From contig SCHM01000001.1 of the NCBI GenBank assembly GCA_004123355.1, positions 4,642,001 through 4,706,000 on the forward strand: 64,000 bases of DNA, in the 5' to 3' direction. Of this stretch, positions 36,781 to 46,593 are shown one piece after another. This stretch comes from Amphirosellinia nigrospora. Taxonomy: Eukaryota > Ascomycota > Sordariomycetes > Xylariales > Xylariaceae. Numbering within the stretch: position 1 is the stretch's first letter; the number at the start of each line of letters is the position of its first letter. Both the position numbers and the translations under genes were made by a program. The notes beneath the pieces were generated by a model. It saw only the letters and a program-made list of their open reading frames with translations. It was not told the origin of the DNA and made no database searches.

Positions 36781-38761
36781 ATGTTCGCTAGACACGTGGC
36801 TCGCTCAAGGATACCCACTGTACCGAATCATCGAGCCAGATGCTTGCCCCAGACGCACCGTGTTTGGCCCCCACTTCGTCAGCGCTTCTTCTCTTCCACA
36901 CAGCCTTTTCGGCAGTCGGCACGCATTTCTGAGCCTGAACGGACCCCAAAACGCGATGATGCTCCACAGTCTCTTCTCTCCAAGGCGACAGAGTCCGCTT
37001 TGGCCACCTTCGCCTCAGTTCTAGTACTGGGTGTGGGGTTTGCCATTGCTGGTTATGTATATCACAAGGCATACAAGCATCTGCAGCTTAAGAAGATCGA
37101 AAATGCCTTCAAACCAGGTGATCCTGTGCTTGAGTTGGCCGCCTTTGGCAAGGAGATACCGTCCCCGCCCATGCCCCAACATTGGGTGCAGCGTGAGGAG
37201 CAAGCCAAGATAGATGCCATCATTAGTGGTGATGACTCTGAAAAAGGCCACTATTATCTCATCATGGGCGACAAAGGTTGCGGCAAGAGCAGTAGTGCGT
37301 CATTCTTGGAACCATTTCCTCTCTATTTGGGCAACTCTCAGAACACAATGTTCCTTGCTGGGACGTGATGTCTGGAAGCTTCCGGAACACTCATAATTTA
37401 CCCTCTAAATGGCAATAACTGACTCTGAGTGCTGTAGTGTTGTTGGAAGCGATGCGGAAGATCGAAGGCGAGGGTTGCGCCATGTTTGAAGCTCATTCAG
37501 ACCTGGAATTGTTTCGGATACGCCTTGGCAAAGCTCTTGACTTCGAATTTCACGAAGACTATATAGGTGGCTATTTCAGTGAGCGTGGTCCGCGAGATAC
37601 TACCGCCCTTCTAGACATCGAGAGAGCAATGAATAAGCTAGAAAAGGTTGCGCTACGTCACCGTGAGAAAAAGTGCAGACCTCTCATTCTCATCATCAAC
37701 CAGACGCAATTAATTCGAGACGACCACGACGGGCGTGACCTTCTCGAGCTCCTCCAGCAGAAAGCAGAGCAGTGGGCTGCTGCGAACTTAGTAACGATGA
37801 TCTTTAATACCGATGACTATTGGGTGTTCGAAAGATTTAAACAGCTAGCCACGAGAATGGAGATAATTGCTGTGGACGACCTGCCCAAAGAGCAGGCCTT
37901 GTCCGCATTGCAGCGGTATCGATTCCGTTACTACAAGGAAATACTCGAAAAGCCCGTTTTAGAAGAAATTTATGAGCGTGTTGGTGGCCGACTGTCTTTC
38001 TTGAACCGAGTTGCCAAGTCGCGCGATATGCTGACCACGTGCGATGCCATCATGGAGGTCGAGAAGACTTGGTTCTTGAACCAGTGCTGGATTCTTGGGT
38101 CCGAAATGGATGATGATGTAATGGACCAGCAAAAATGGGCTGTAAGTTTCCTTCCGATATGCTAGAGAAGTATTAAGCGCATTGCTAACTCTTGGTACAG
38201 TCGGCGGCCATGGTGCTTGCACAGGCTCTTGTAGACAAGGAAGAGGATAGTAAGCAATTCTCGGAGCCATTTTATTCTATTTTGGGATAAGAGAGTGTCT
38301 AGAATCTTCTAAAATCCACGCAAATCAGTTCTAAATGACGATAACTGACTCCGAGTGTTACAGTGGACAAGACATACGACCCGGATACGGGACATGTGCT
38401 CCCCAGCTACCCAATGCATAAGTCCCAGCAGATCATGACAAGATCCGATTTCATCCGCGAGCTTGACCGGTTAAATCTATTTACTATTACGAGCACAGCC
38501 CAAGTTCGTGCAAGCTCTGTACCGATGCACCGGGCCTTCAAAGAAATTTGTTCTGAGCCTGGTTTCCGCCAATTCCTCGAGGATACATTACAGCGAATTT
38601 CAGACATCGAGAGCCTGGGCCGTACCAGAGAATTAGTTGCCAAGGACCTCGTTCTTGGCGGAAAGTATGAAATCTCTAAAGCCCCAGATAGGAGCGGCAA
38701 ACTTGAAGTCACCTTGAAGCAGAAGGAGGAGGAGGAGGATGATGATGACAAGAAGAATTGA
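36781..38761 (+). CDS. Mitochondrial membrane-anchored P-loop ATPase (AAA-like)
   Basis: Four exons: 36781..37294, 37438..38141, 38201..38249 and 38364..38761. Phases match and the frame is intact (554 aa), unlike most genes here. The N-terminus is Arg-rich with no acidic residue for about 50 positions (MFARHVARSRIPTVPNHRAR), a likely mitochondrial presequence. One membrane segment follows (about residues 74-95, TFASVLVLGVGFAIAGYVY). Walker A is GDKGCGKSS (about 163-171), and the Walker B-like strand is PLILIINQTQ. A winged-helix-like C-terminal part ends in an acidic/lysine tail (KEEEEDDDDKKN). The fold resembles Orc/STAND-type AAA ATPases conserved in fungi. The specific role is unknown; quality control or a membrane scaffold is possible. 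Introns 1 and 3 are homologous to each other. Confidence 0.82.
37295..37437 (+). repeat. Intron 1 of the P-loop ATPase gene, homologous to intron 3
   Basis: Intron of 143 nt (GTGCGT..TGTAG). Both its first 36 or so and last 35 or so bases align with intron 3 (38250..38363). 5' part: ATTCTTGGAACCATTT against ATTCTCGGAGCCATTT, then CTATTT-GGG. 3' part: TCTAAATGGCAATAACTGAC against TCTAAATGACGATAACTGAC, then CT[C/T]..GAGTG. Most mismatches are transitions. Confidence 0.8.
38250..38363 (+). repeat. Intron 3 of the P-loop ATPase gene, homologous to intron 1
   Basis: Intron of 114 nt (GTAAGC..TACAG) sharing both ends with intron 1; the middle differs in length and sequence. Intron 2 of the same gene (38142..38200) is unrelated. 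Both related introns are phase 1 and split an ATG codon (A|TG). Confidence 0.8.
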
Positions 38762-39747
38762 ACGAAATATGGAGGGGTAGGTGATCGAAGTTCTATGGAG
38801 GGCTCCAGTGAGCACCATGACTTGCTGCAGAGCCAGCATTCATTTCATTTGTGTGTATTGATAAGGCGTATGAGCCGTTTCGCCGCTGTACAATACTGTA
38901 TTGATCTCGATGGCAGAGATGAGGTATGGGAGACATAGAAGATGTGATAGCCCCTTCGCAGGCCGATTTCATTAGCTAAAAATTTGACAGCAACGTCGTT
39001 TTTTTTCTTTCTCTAGCACTAGTCGAGTTCTTTTATCCAACATCCTTATTAACCTCTCATAGTATCCCCTCCCCTCCTTCATACTAGGCCGTTCGTGCCG
39101 CCCATGACTATTGGAATTGCGCCTTGTCATAGCCCTGATTAACTTGATACGCACAAGAACCTTCGTTTAGAGGGATTTGACTTCACTTAGTATTGCCTCT
39201 TAATGCCCCCTATGTACACATAGCGATGAAGAGATGTTTCCAAGTCGCGGCTGTATATAAGTCGATTTTTTATTATGGCGATATTTGGCAACTCTTGTCG
39301 AGCTAATCTTGGTTTCTTAGGCCCCTATATTCGGACTTATTGCGCATTAAGGTCGATGTACGCAACGGAGAATCGATAAGTTTGAACGACGCGATTACAC
39401 CAAGGCACTATTCGAGTTCGTGGTAGCGTGCACAACATGTGCGCTCACCCACTCCCAAACCCAACAAAGTACAACGAACCTAAAACGGAAGACATTCCAA
39501 GAGCCATTATATGCTTTCTTTTCCAGTGTAAATTGACAGGGAGAATGCAATCCATTGCCCATTGGCACGCACTGTACAGTGTGGGGTAATATAATATTCG
39601 AATCACCTCCTTGTCTTTATGCTATATACATGATGTCATGCCCAAGTCGTGCGACACCCCGCACGAATGACGTTTCTCCTTTTCGTCTCATATAACTATC
39701 ATGACTACTGACTCTGACTGACTACGGCCGTTACCAAGAGGCCATTC
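38762..39747. other. Intergenic, nothing recognised
   Basis: About 1 kb between the P-loop ATPase and the DUF1295 gene. A short TGACTACTGACTCTGACTGACTAC direct-repeat-like run lies near 39700-39724. No convincing ORF. Confidence 0.4.
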
Positions 39748-39758
39748 ATGAGAGATTA

Positions 39759-41029
39759 TTGAACCGTTCGACCCAACCACGTGGAAATGTCGTACTTGGG
39801 GACTCGGGCCAATATAATAGCGGCAGCGTCCTGCATCCGTCGCCAGTTCCATCTACTATTTCATATAGGGTCCCTGTGCGGCGTGAGCTACTCGATGTAG
39901 GCATATTCAAGGATACTATACTACCGAGTCTTCAGCTTCACTTGCCTTTCGCAATCGCGGCCTATGGCGTCGGCAGAGCGACGGACAGCGTCGAAGCGAA
40001 GGACTGGTTGTGGTCGCTTGCACCCGTGGTGAACGGCTGGTGGAGCGCAGTTGGGACCAAGGTCTTTCAGCGAGGTCTGACCTTCGGGCAGGCGTTTAGC
40101 ACGCTATCGCGACCGGAAAGGCTACTTCTGACGGGGATTACTCTCTGGGGTGTCGTCTCTTTTACCGCATCGCTAGCCGAAGCATCCGACGACGACGTCA
40201 GGGAAAAGGTAAGGATGACCCGAGATACGAAGCCGAAAAGATGGAGGAGGGATACTGGAACAAGGCCCTATTCACCTTGTTCTTACCCGAGGCTCTTGTT
40301 CAGACCGTCATCTCCCTCCCGCTCTCGGCACCTTTCCGCCATCAGGGCGCTGCTCTGACCGGATATCACCCGGCTCTCCAGGCGCTGGCCGTGGGCCTCT
40401 TTTGCGCTGGGTTTACCCTCGAGGTTTTGGCGGACACCCAGTTGGCAAGTTTCAAAGACTCGACGCAAGATTCGACGTCGGTTTGCAAGGAGGGTGTGTG
40501 GAGCTTAGTTCGCCACCCCAAGTTAGTACACGATTATTTTGTGTTCACTTCTTGTAGATGTTGTTAACACGTAATCAGCTACCTGGGGGACACCCTAGTG
40601 CATCTCTCATTCCCATTGCTACTATACGGATCCGACATGCTTGCGCCCGTCGAGGTCCTAGGCGCTCTCGCCAACTATGGATTCTTGCGTTATGTTGGCG
40701 GTGACAAGCAAAATGAACGCCATCAGGTGAGGCGGTATTCGGAGTCCAATCCAGAGAAATTGGCGGACTTTCAGCGGTTCAAGGAAACGCAGTGAGTATT
40801 TCTTAGTCGTTCATTCCTCACATTGATCAAAATTTACCTCTGTGCCATGTTGAAACGCTCTATTCATGCGTCAATCTTATACTATAAATATAGTTTCTGA
40901 CCCTTGATTTCGCATAGTAACTCGGTTTGGCCCAAGAGCGATGTACTGAGGAATCCGTGGTTGTGGACTGTGGTCGGTGCTGGCGCCGTGGGTGCAGCCT
41001 TGGAGCAAGTGTTTCAATCCATGTTCTAA
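39759..41029 (+). CDS. DUF1295-type multi-pass membrane protein (steroid-reductase-like fold)
   Basis: Exons run to 40521, then 40579..40791 and 40918..41029, with introns of 57 nt (GTTAGT..ATCAG) and 126 nt (GTGAGT..CATAG), both phase 2. The product has several hydrophobic stretches (LHLPFAIAAYGVGRA, LLLTGITLWGVVSFTASLA, LFTLFLPEALVQTVISLPL, LQALAVGLFCAGFTLEVLAD). It has the C-terminal signature of DUF1295 and related reductase/methyltransferase-like proteins: SLVRHPNYLGDTLVH, then GP/E-type loops ending in FLRYVGGDKQNERHQ. A one-base loss at 40205-40215 splits VREK from GKDDPRYEAEK. No in-frame ATG precedes the conserved region (the first codon shown is TTG), so the true start lies upstream, across another break or in a missed exon. 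Substrate unknown. Confidence 0.8.
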
Positions 41030-42076
41030 AGGTTTCGTATTATTTACGCTGGGAATTTGAATTATTTGGGAACTTGGCTTTTGCCTCGTCGTCGGTGTAA
41101 GTGTATTGAGTTGATTTTACCTAGGCGTTCGATAATTGTGGGAGGTGAATGATACGCATATCCAATATTAGCGAGAGCCGGGAGAAGGACTCGCCGCACC
41201 ACCTAAAATCAACTATCATGCAGCCTTCTCCTAACAGAACAGCTGTCCCCCGTGCGATCTAGATTCATTGTTACGTAAAGTTGATTGGCTTGTTTCTATC
41301 TGCCACCCATCCGTGCGCGTCTTTTCGATTTGGGGTGGGTTCAAGCTGTGCTAGCATGTATGTAAATGCATCTTGGTCTTCTTGGTCCCCCATCCCATAT
41401 TCTCTCTATCATGTCATTTGATACTTGACCTTATTATACTTGGTGGACTTCGATATTCGGCAAGCCCACGATGAATATCATGACAAATTCCCACGCAAAG
41501 GAGGGAAACTTAACTTTCCCGGACGGTATTTCAGAACTAATGGTCGCGCTATCACATTTTATTATGTGAGGAAGCATTTTATAGCCACTAGGCTGAGTGG
41601 CAGTGGCTATTTGTCACAAGGGCTCATATAATTAGAGGTCTTAAAATAGTTCAATTGAGTAATAATCAACTAAAGTGCCAAAGGTGCCATGAAGATCTTA
41701 GTTTCTCCCCTTTTATGCACAAATTTCCTCCTATCTTTCTTACCGCCTCGTAGACCTCCGTAGACCTAAATAGTGACTCGTGTAGCCGGAGTCTGTATGT
41801 CTCGGTGTTCTATCTCAGCTTTTGGTAAATAAGTGAGACTTATGACATTCGTATGAGTCCGTACGACTTTATTAGTCTCGTAGGGTAGTATTTAGCGAGA
41901 ACCGTGCGAGAGCCGTGTGGCATTATTCGAGAATTCTCCGTCGATGAATCCTGTAAACCTCCAACCATGGTACAGAGCTGGGATATCGTTTTTGTATGTG
42001 TCTGATTGGCGCCTTGGAAGCGACGCCTTAAGCCTCTCAACAAACCTATGGCATTGCGGCGGTTCCAGCAGGATTT
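41030..42076. other. Intergenic, nothing recognised
   Basis: About 1 kb of AT-rich sequence leading into a membrane-protein relic. Near 41746-41770 is CGTAGACCTCCGTAGACC, reminiscent of the word repeated in the foldback element at 50.7 kb but too short to interpret. Confidence 0.35.
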
Positions 42077-42391
42077 TTGTATCTTTACTACACCTGGACT
42101 ACCGTACCAGCTCTCATATTCACTACCACAGGCCTAGTCTATGGATCTATAGATTCGAGTGCAAAGAAACTGACGCCCTATGTCAATCTCAGTCGTGGCA
42201 GCAGATTTGAGAGGTTGGTGTCCCCGGATGATGCTGGAGAGATACGCACAAGAAGCTTTGCCGCATTGAGTAGCACACTGGCTACACTTATTATACCCAT
42301 ACTAGCCACTTTTTCGTCGTTGCTATTCGTATTGAGTAACGTGCTGTTAGTGGACGTTACAGTTGCGGACCGAAAGCTCAATTTACAGTGA
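42077..42391 (+). pseudogene. Fragment of a fungal multi-pass membrane protein (DUF3433-like)
   Basis: An open frame of 104 codons. It reads LYYTWTTVPALIFTTTGLVY (membrane segment), a loop GSIDSSAKKLTPYVNLSRGS, a charged link, then FAALSSTLATLIIPILATF (membrane segment), and stops shortly after. This helix-loop-helix with WTT.P..IFT and LTPY..LSRG resembles the repeated unit of large fungal DUF3433-type membrane proteins, which are usually above 1000 aa, so this is a fragment. No continuation is visible on either side. Solo LTR copy 4 begins 27 bases after the stop. The relic at 23.0-24.2 kb may come from the same family. Confidence 0.45.
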
Positions 42392-42417
42392 TTTATTTAT
42401 TGGCTACGGGAACACAG

Positions 42418-42570
42418 TGTCAGGGTCCTCACAGTGGTACGGTGTAGACATCTGTTGTCGCACGGAGAACCAGTGAAGCCATCTCTGTGGGCTCTATGTG
42501 ATTACATTGCTATATACAGAGAGTCTCTTTGCCTGGTCTGATCCGTGTGTCTAGATCTCTGTTCCTGGCA
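42418..42570 (+). mobile_element. Solo LTR copy 4 (153 bp), no target duplication
   Basis: Begins TGTCAGGGTCCTCACAG and ends CTCTGTTCCTGGCA. It aligns along its whole length with copies 1-3 and is closest to copy 1 (GATCCGTGTGTCTAGATC). The flanks CACAG and AAAGG do not match, which suggests old age or recombination between elements. Confidence 0.8.
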
Positions 42571-43093
42571 AAAGGAGATAGAACATTTGTTGAACGATCT
42601 TACTTTTACGATATGTTGGGTTGAGTTTGGGGGTACAGGGAGTGAAGCTGGCGGGGTATAAGTGCAAAATATCACATGCCTCACTGCTGCCTGCTAGTCT
42701 AGATAAGGATTCACTGCAGAACCCTGCGCTGTTTCCTGGATAGTATGCACCTGCCCCTCCAAAGTCACTGGACCACCAATCAAAGAACACGACAGCCACA
42801 ATGACGCAGGCTCCAACTCGTCATCTCCAGCCTGTTGCCCTGTTGCCCTGGTAAAAGATATTTGGCGGGCCGCTTCCTTGTTGTTCAGTGTTCCTAAAAA
42901 CACAACAACCAAGTCTAACATATCCATCGCAATACACCATCGCAACCACAAGCACAAGCATTGCTATAATACCTACTATCGTAGTCGCCCCGATCGCTCC
43001 AGCTCTTAACACTGCATGATCTTATAGTCGGGCTCAGGCTACATCCTGTCGGCACACCACTCGACTACACTAGGTACCTGACGAACAACCACA
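42571..43093. promoter_or_regulatory. Upstream region of vid27
   Basis: About 520 bases. Short minus-strand ORFs here (for example 42821..43012, with a hydrophobic stretch) have no supporting context. An ACTAGGTACCTGACG word lies just upstream of the vid27 ATG (43069-43082). Promoter status is by position only. Confidence 0.35.
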
Positions 43094-45744
43094 ATGTTTG
43101 TCCTCAAGAATGGTAAGTTAAGGTTTTACCTCCCATTTCCCCCAAACGGTTTTCCCATGCAGTCAGTTCCATTTATTGCCGCTCTTTATCCCATATATTA
43201 TTGACCCCGCACCCTGTGCCTGGTACACTCTGTCATTTCGGCCTTTGCTGCACACAGCACTCAGCTAACAACAACGTCAACGACCTAGTCGGCAAGCTCT
43301 TATTCGGGAGCAACAGCCAAGAGTCTATGATCGAGCTGCCGCAGGGTCAGCTTTATCTCGTCCGACCACTCTCTCCTAAAGGCTACTCCGAACTGATATT
43401 CAAGGACGCCGCCATTCGTATCCGCCGAACCGGCCAGGACTTTCAATACCAGCTAGTCGTCCAACGCGTCTACGAGGAAGGCGAGGCCGAGCTGCTCGCC
43501 GAGGAGGAAGGCGAGGACGCCGAGCTTGACGCCCTCGCCGCCGAGCGGGACGAGAAGACCTTTCTTCTTGACGAGGCCGTGCACTTCCGAATTGAGCGCC
43601 GCTCCAGTGGCGAGAAGGTGCTCGCGTGGAAGGACCTGAGTGGCGACGTCGGTGATCTATACGAGTTTGTCTGTGATCCCTCGGTCCAGTCCGGGCCGGT
43701 TGATACCTTCGAGCGCATCGCTAGGCAGTGTCAGTACGAGCGTAAATACCGCAAGTCCCATACCACCGCCTCTGAAGCCGATCTGAGGCAATTCGAGTTC
43801 GACGACGACGAGCAGCCTATTCCCCAGGCTAGCCCCATCCATAGCCCCGTGCTCGCGCGGTCTATCGAGTCCGCCGACGCTATGTTCCAGCTGAGGAATG
43901 AAGCCAACATAGGAGCCACGATGGATGAGGCTCAGCATACCGATCTCGTCCCCGCCAGCCATGAGCCTGAAGAGCCTCAACGGCCCGAAACACCCGGTCC
44001 ATACCTCTCACCCCAAGGCGCCACGAGCGCTCCACCCCCCCGACCCCCGGGAGATTCTCTCCCACGAACTAGCCGAATTGCATTTCTTCGATTTTCCTTC
44101 CGGGTCTTTTGTTCTTCGCGATTCATCCGTCGCCGCACAGGTCTCAGACATAGGGAAGTGGAACTACTGGCTACATATTGCTAGCAAGGATAACCAGTGG
44201 CTTGGCATCCCCGTTGTTGCTGACATGAACCCGGTATTCAACTTTGAGTTCCTGTCGTTTATCTTCAACCAGTTCACCGAAGATGGGTCAGCCTACTCCT
44301 GGCTATTGAGGTTCAAAGATCAAAATACCCTCGCAAGATTTCAGGAAGGACTTATGCAGGCGTTGTGGGAGCAACTCAACGAGCAAAAATGGTCCAAGGT
44401 CAAGGATCAAGAACGCCAGTATGTCCTGGACGCCTTTGAGGACCTGAAGATGGAGGACGCTCCGATCGAAGAGGAGGATGAGGAGTCCGACGTTGAAGAG
44501 GTTGATGACGATAGAGCTACGAGCGAACACTACGACAGCGACGAAGAAGAGGATGACGTTGAGACTCAGCCCAAGGATGACGATATTAATTCCGGATTGG
44601 CCGTAGGTACAAGCACGACCGGTCATTCGTAGTCCGCGGCTCCAAGATTGGCGTCTTTAAACACCACCCAAATAACCATCTAGAGTTTTCTACCAACATC
44701 TCGAAAGTCGAAACACCGAAAGGTGAACTGTTCAGTCCCAAGAAAGTCATGCTGCATAACGAAGACCGGAACATGATCTTACAGAAAAACGATGACCCCC
44801 ATAAGCTATACCGAATGGATCTCGAATACGGGAAGGTTGTCGACGAGTGGAACGTACATGAAGATATCCCAGTCCTTGAGTTCGCGCCCGAGAACAAATT
44901 TGCACAGATGACCCATGAACCTACCTTCCTCGGTGTCTCAAAGAATGCCTTATTTCGAATCGATCCTCGTCTATCTGGTGCCAAGCTTGTCGACTCCCAG
45001 CTCAAGCAGTATGCCTCCAAGAACGATTTCTCCGCTCTATCGACTACAGAGAAGGGCTACATTGCGGTGGCGTCCAACAAAGGAGACATTCGCCTATTTG
45101 ACCGTCTTGGAATCAACGCCAAGACTCACATTCCCGCTCTTGGTGAACCCATTATTGGTCTGGACGTGTCAGCCGATGGTCGCTGGGTTTTGGCGACATG
45201 CCGCACATACTTGCTTCTCATCGATGCCATGCAGAAGTCGGGAAAGAACGAAGGCAAGCTAGGCTTTGAGAAGTCGTTCGCCGCGGATTCAAAGCCCCAG
45301 CCGCGCCGCCTTGCTTTGACCCCCGAGCACGTGGCACAGTTCCACCACGAGACTGGTCAGGGCGTTTCGTTTACACCAGCTCGATTTAATACAAGTCAGA
45401 CCACCGAAGAGTCGTCCATCATTACGGCGACCGGCCCTTACATCATCGACTGGAACCTTAAAAAGGTGATCCGCGGTGCAAAGGCCCCGTATATCATCAA
45501 GCGATATACAGAGAATGTCAAGGCGGACGATTTCAAATTCGGGTCGGATGAGAACGTCATCGTTGCTCTTCCCAATGAAGTTAATATGATTGGCAAGAAC
45601 AAACTGAGTCGGCCGACGCGAGAGAGTATTGTGGGAGACTTTCAGCGACTCGGCACTCCACGTCGCAGTTCAGGACGTGTAGGCACCCGTCAGAGCGGAC
45701 GCTATAAGCTGGGTAGGGATGATGTCGTGGATTCGCCTTACTAG
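43094..45744 (+). CDS. vid27: Vacuolar import and degradation protein 27 (Vid27)
   Basis: Vid27 takes part in the vacuole import/degradation pathway known from yeast. Exon 1 is only 19 nt (43094..43112, MFVLKN). A 176-nt intron (43113..43288, GTAAGT, GCTAAC branch, CCTAG; phase 1) leads to VGKLLFGSNSQES. The N-terminal domain follows (LPQGQLYLVRPLSPKGYSEL), then an acidic linker, a PH-like part (KWNYWLHIASKDNQW, YSWLLRFKDQ), a very acidic stretch, and a C-terminal WD40/propeller-like domain (SFVVRGSKIGVF, DLEYGKVVDEW, YIAVASNKGDIRLFD). Length is about 825 aa, as expected. Frame breaks lie in the C-run 44034-44048 and at 44606-44610 (GGTAC, where VGYKHDRSFVV is expected). Identity is certain. 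Confidence 0.94.
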
Positions 45745-46593
45745 TGAAATTAACGCATGGGTAGTGAAAGAGGGAGGCTTTCTTTTGGTTCAATAGATGA
45801 GACACGGATTATGGATTTATGAGGTTACGGTCCAGTACACAGAGCAGGGAGAACTCGGTTGTGATAATACCCCGGAGTTAGGGTAGACCACATGTCTACG
45901 TTGCGCATATATTGAGTGCGCGCGAATCGCTTCCATAACAACAGCTTTGAATGTTTCGTAGGTAGGTAGGTAGCTAGTTGTTTAGTACTTAATTCATGTC
46001 ATCGATTATGTTCCTATTGTTTTGATTATTTGATAGGCCATATTCTCCAGAGCTCGATACATCGCGTTCTGACCAATCCGGCGACTATCTCGGCGACAAA
46101 TAGGGCTGATCAATGCTGGGCTGGCGGCCTCATAATACTTAAATCAGGTATGAGATTGATCTCCCTATAGGGAAGCCATAGGGCCACCAATGAGACCAAA
46201 GAGATCACTACATACATAGGATGATCAGCAACGTGCGGTCTCTTCTCCACTGCACAGCCAAACAAGACCACTCAAGGTGGCTCTCGGCACCCTTGAACAT
46301 AGTCCTATCTGGGCTTGGCGCCACCATCACAGCCCCCTCGTCATAGGGGATACACTTACAGCATGACAATAGCTTAATTAGAAAGTCAAAGTAGTCAGTT
46401 CACATCGTAGAACAACATTTATTTTTCTAGAACAGTGATACTGAAATCGAGAAGTGCCACATATTGCCAAGACTGGCCGAGCCTCAAATACCCATAAAAA
46501 AGAAGCCTAGATATGTTCGTTGGCAATCTCCCCGTTTGTCGGCGAAGAAAGACCGCAAGGAATTAGGCGATTGACTAATGATATAGCATTCGG
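45745..46593. other. Intergenic, nothing recognised
   Basis: About 850 bases upstream of the Zn2Cys6 gene. It contains a TAGGTAGGTAGGTAGC tetramer run at 45961-45976. No other feature. Confidence 0.4.

Noticed and set aside
41746-41770. CGTAGACCTCCGTAGACC as a fragment of the foldback element
   Set aside because: Too short and imperfect, with no TIR nearby.
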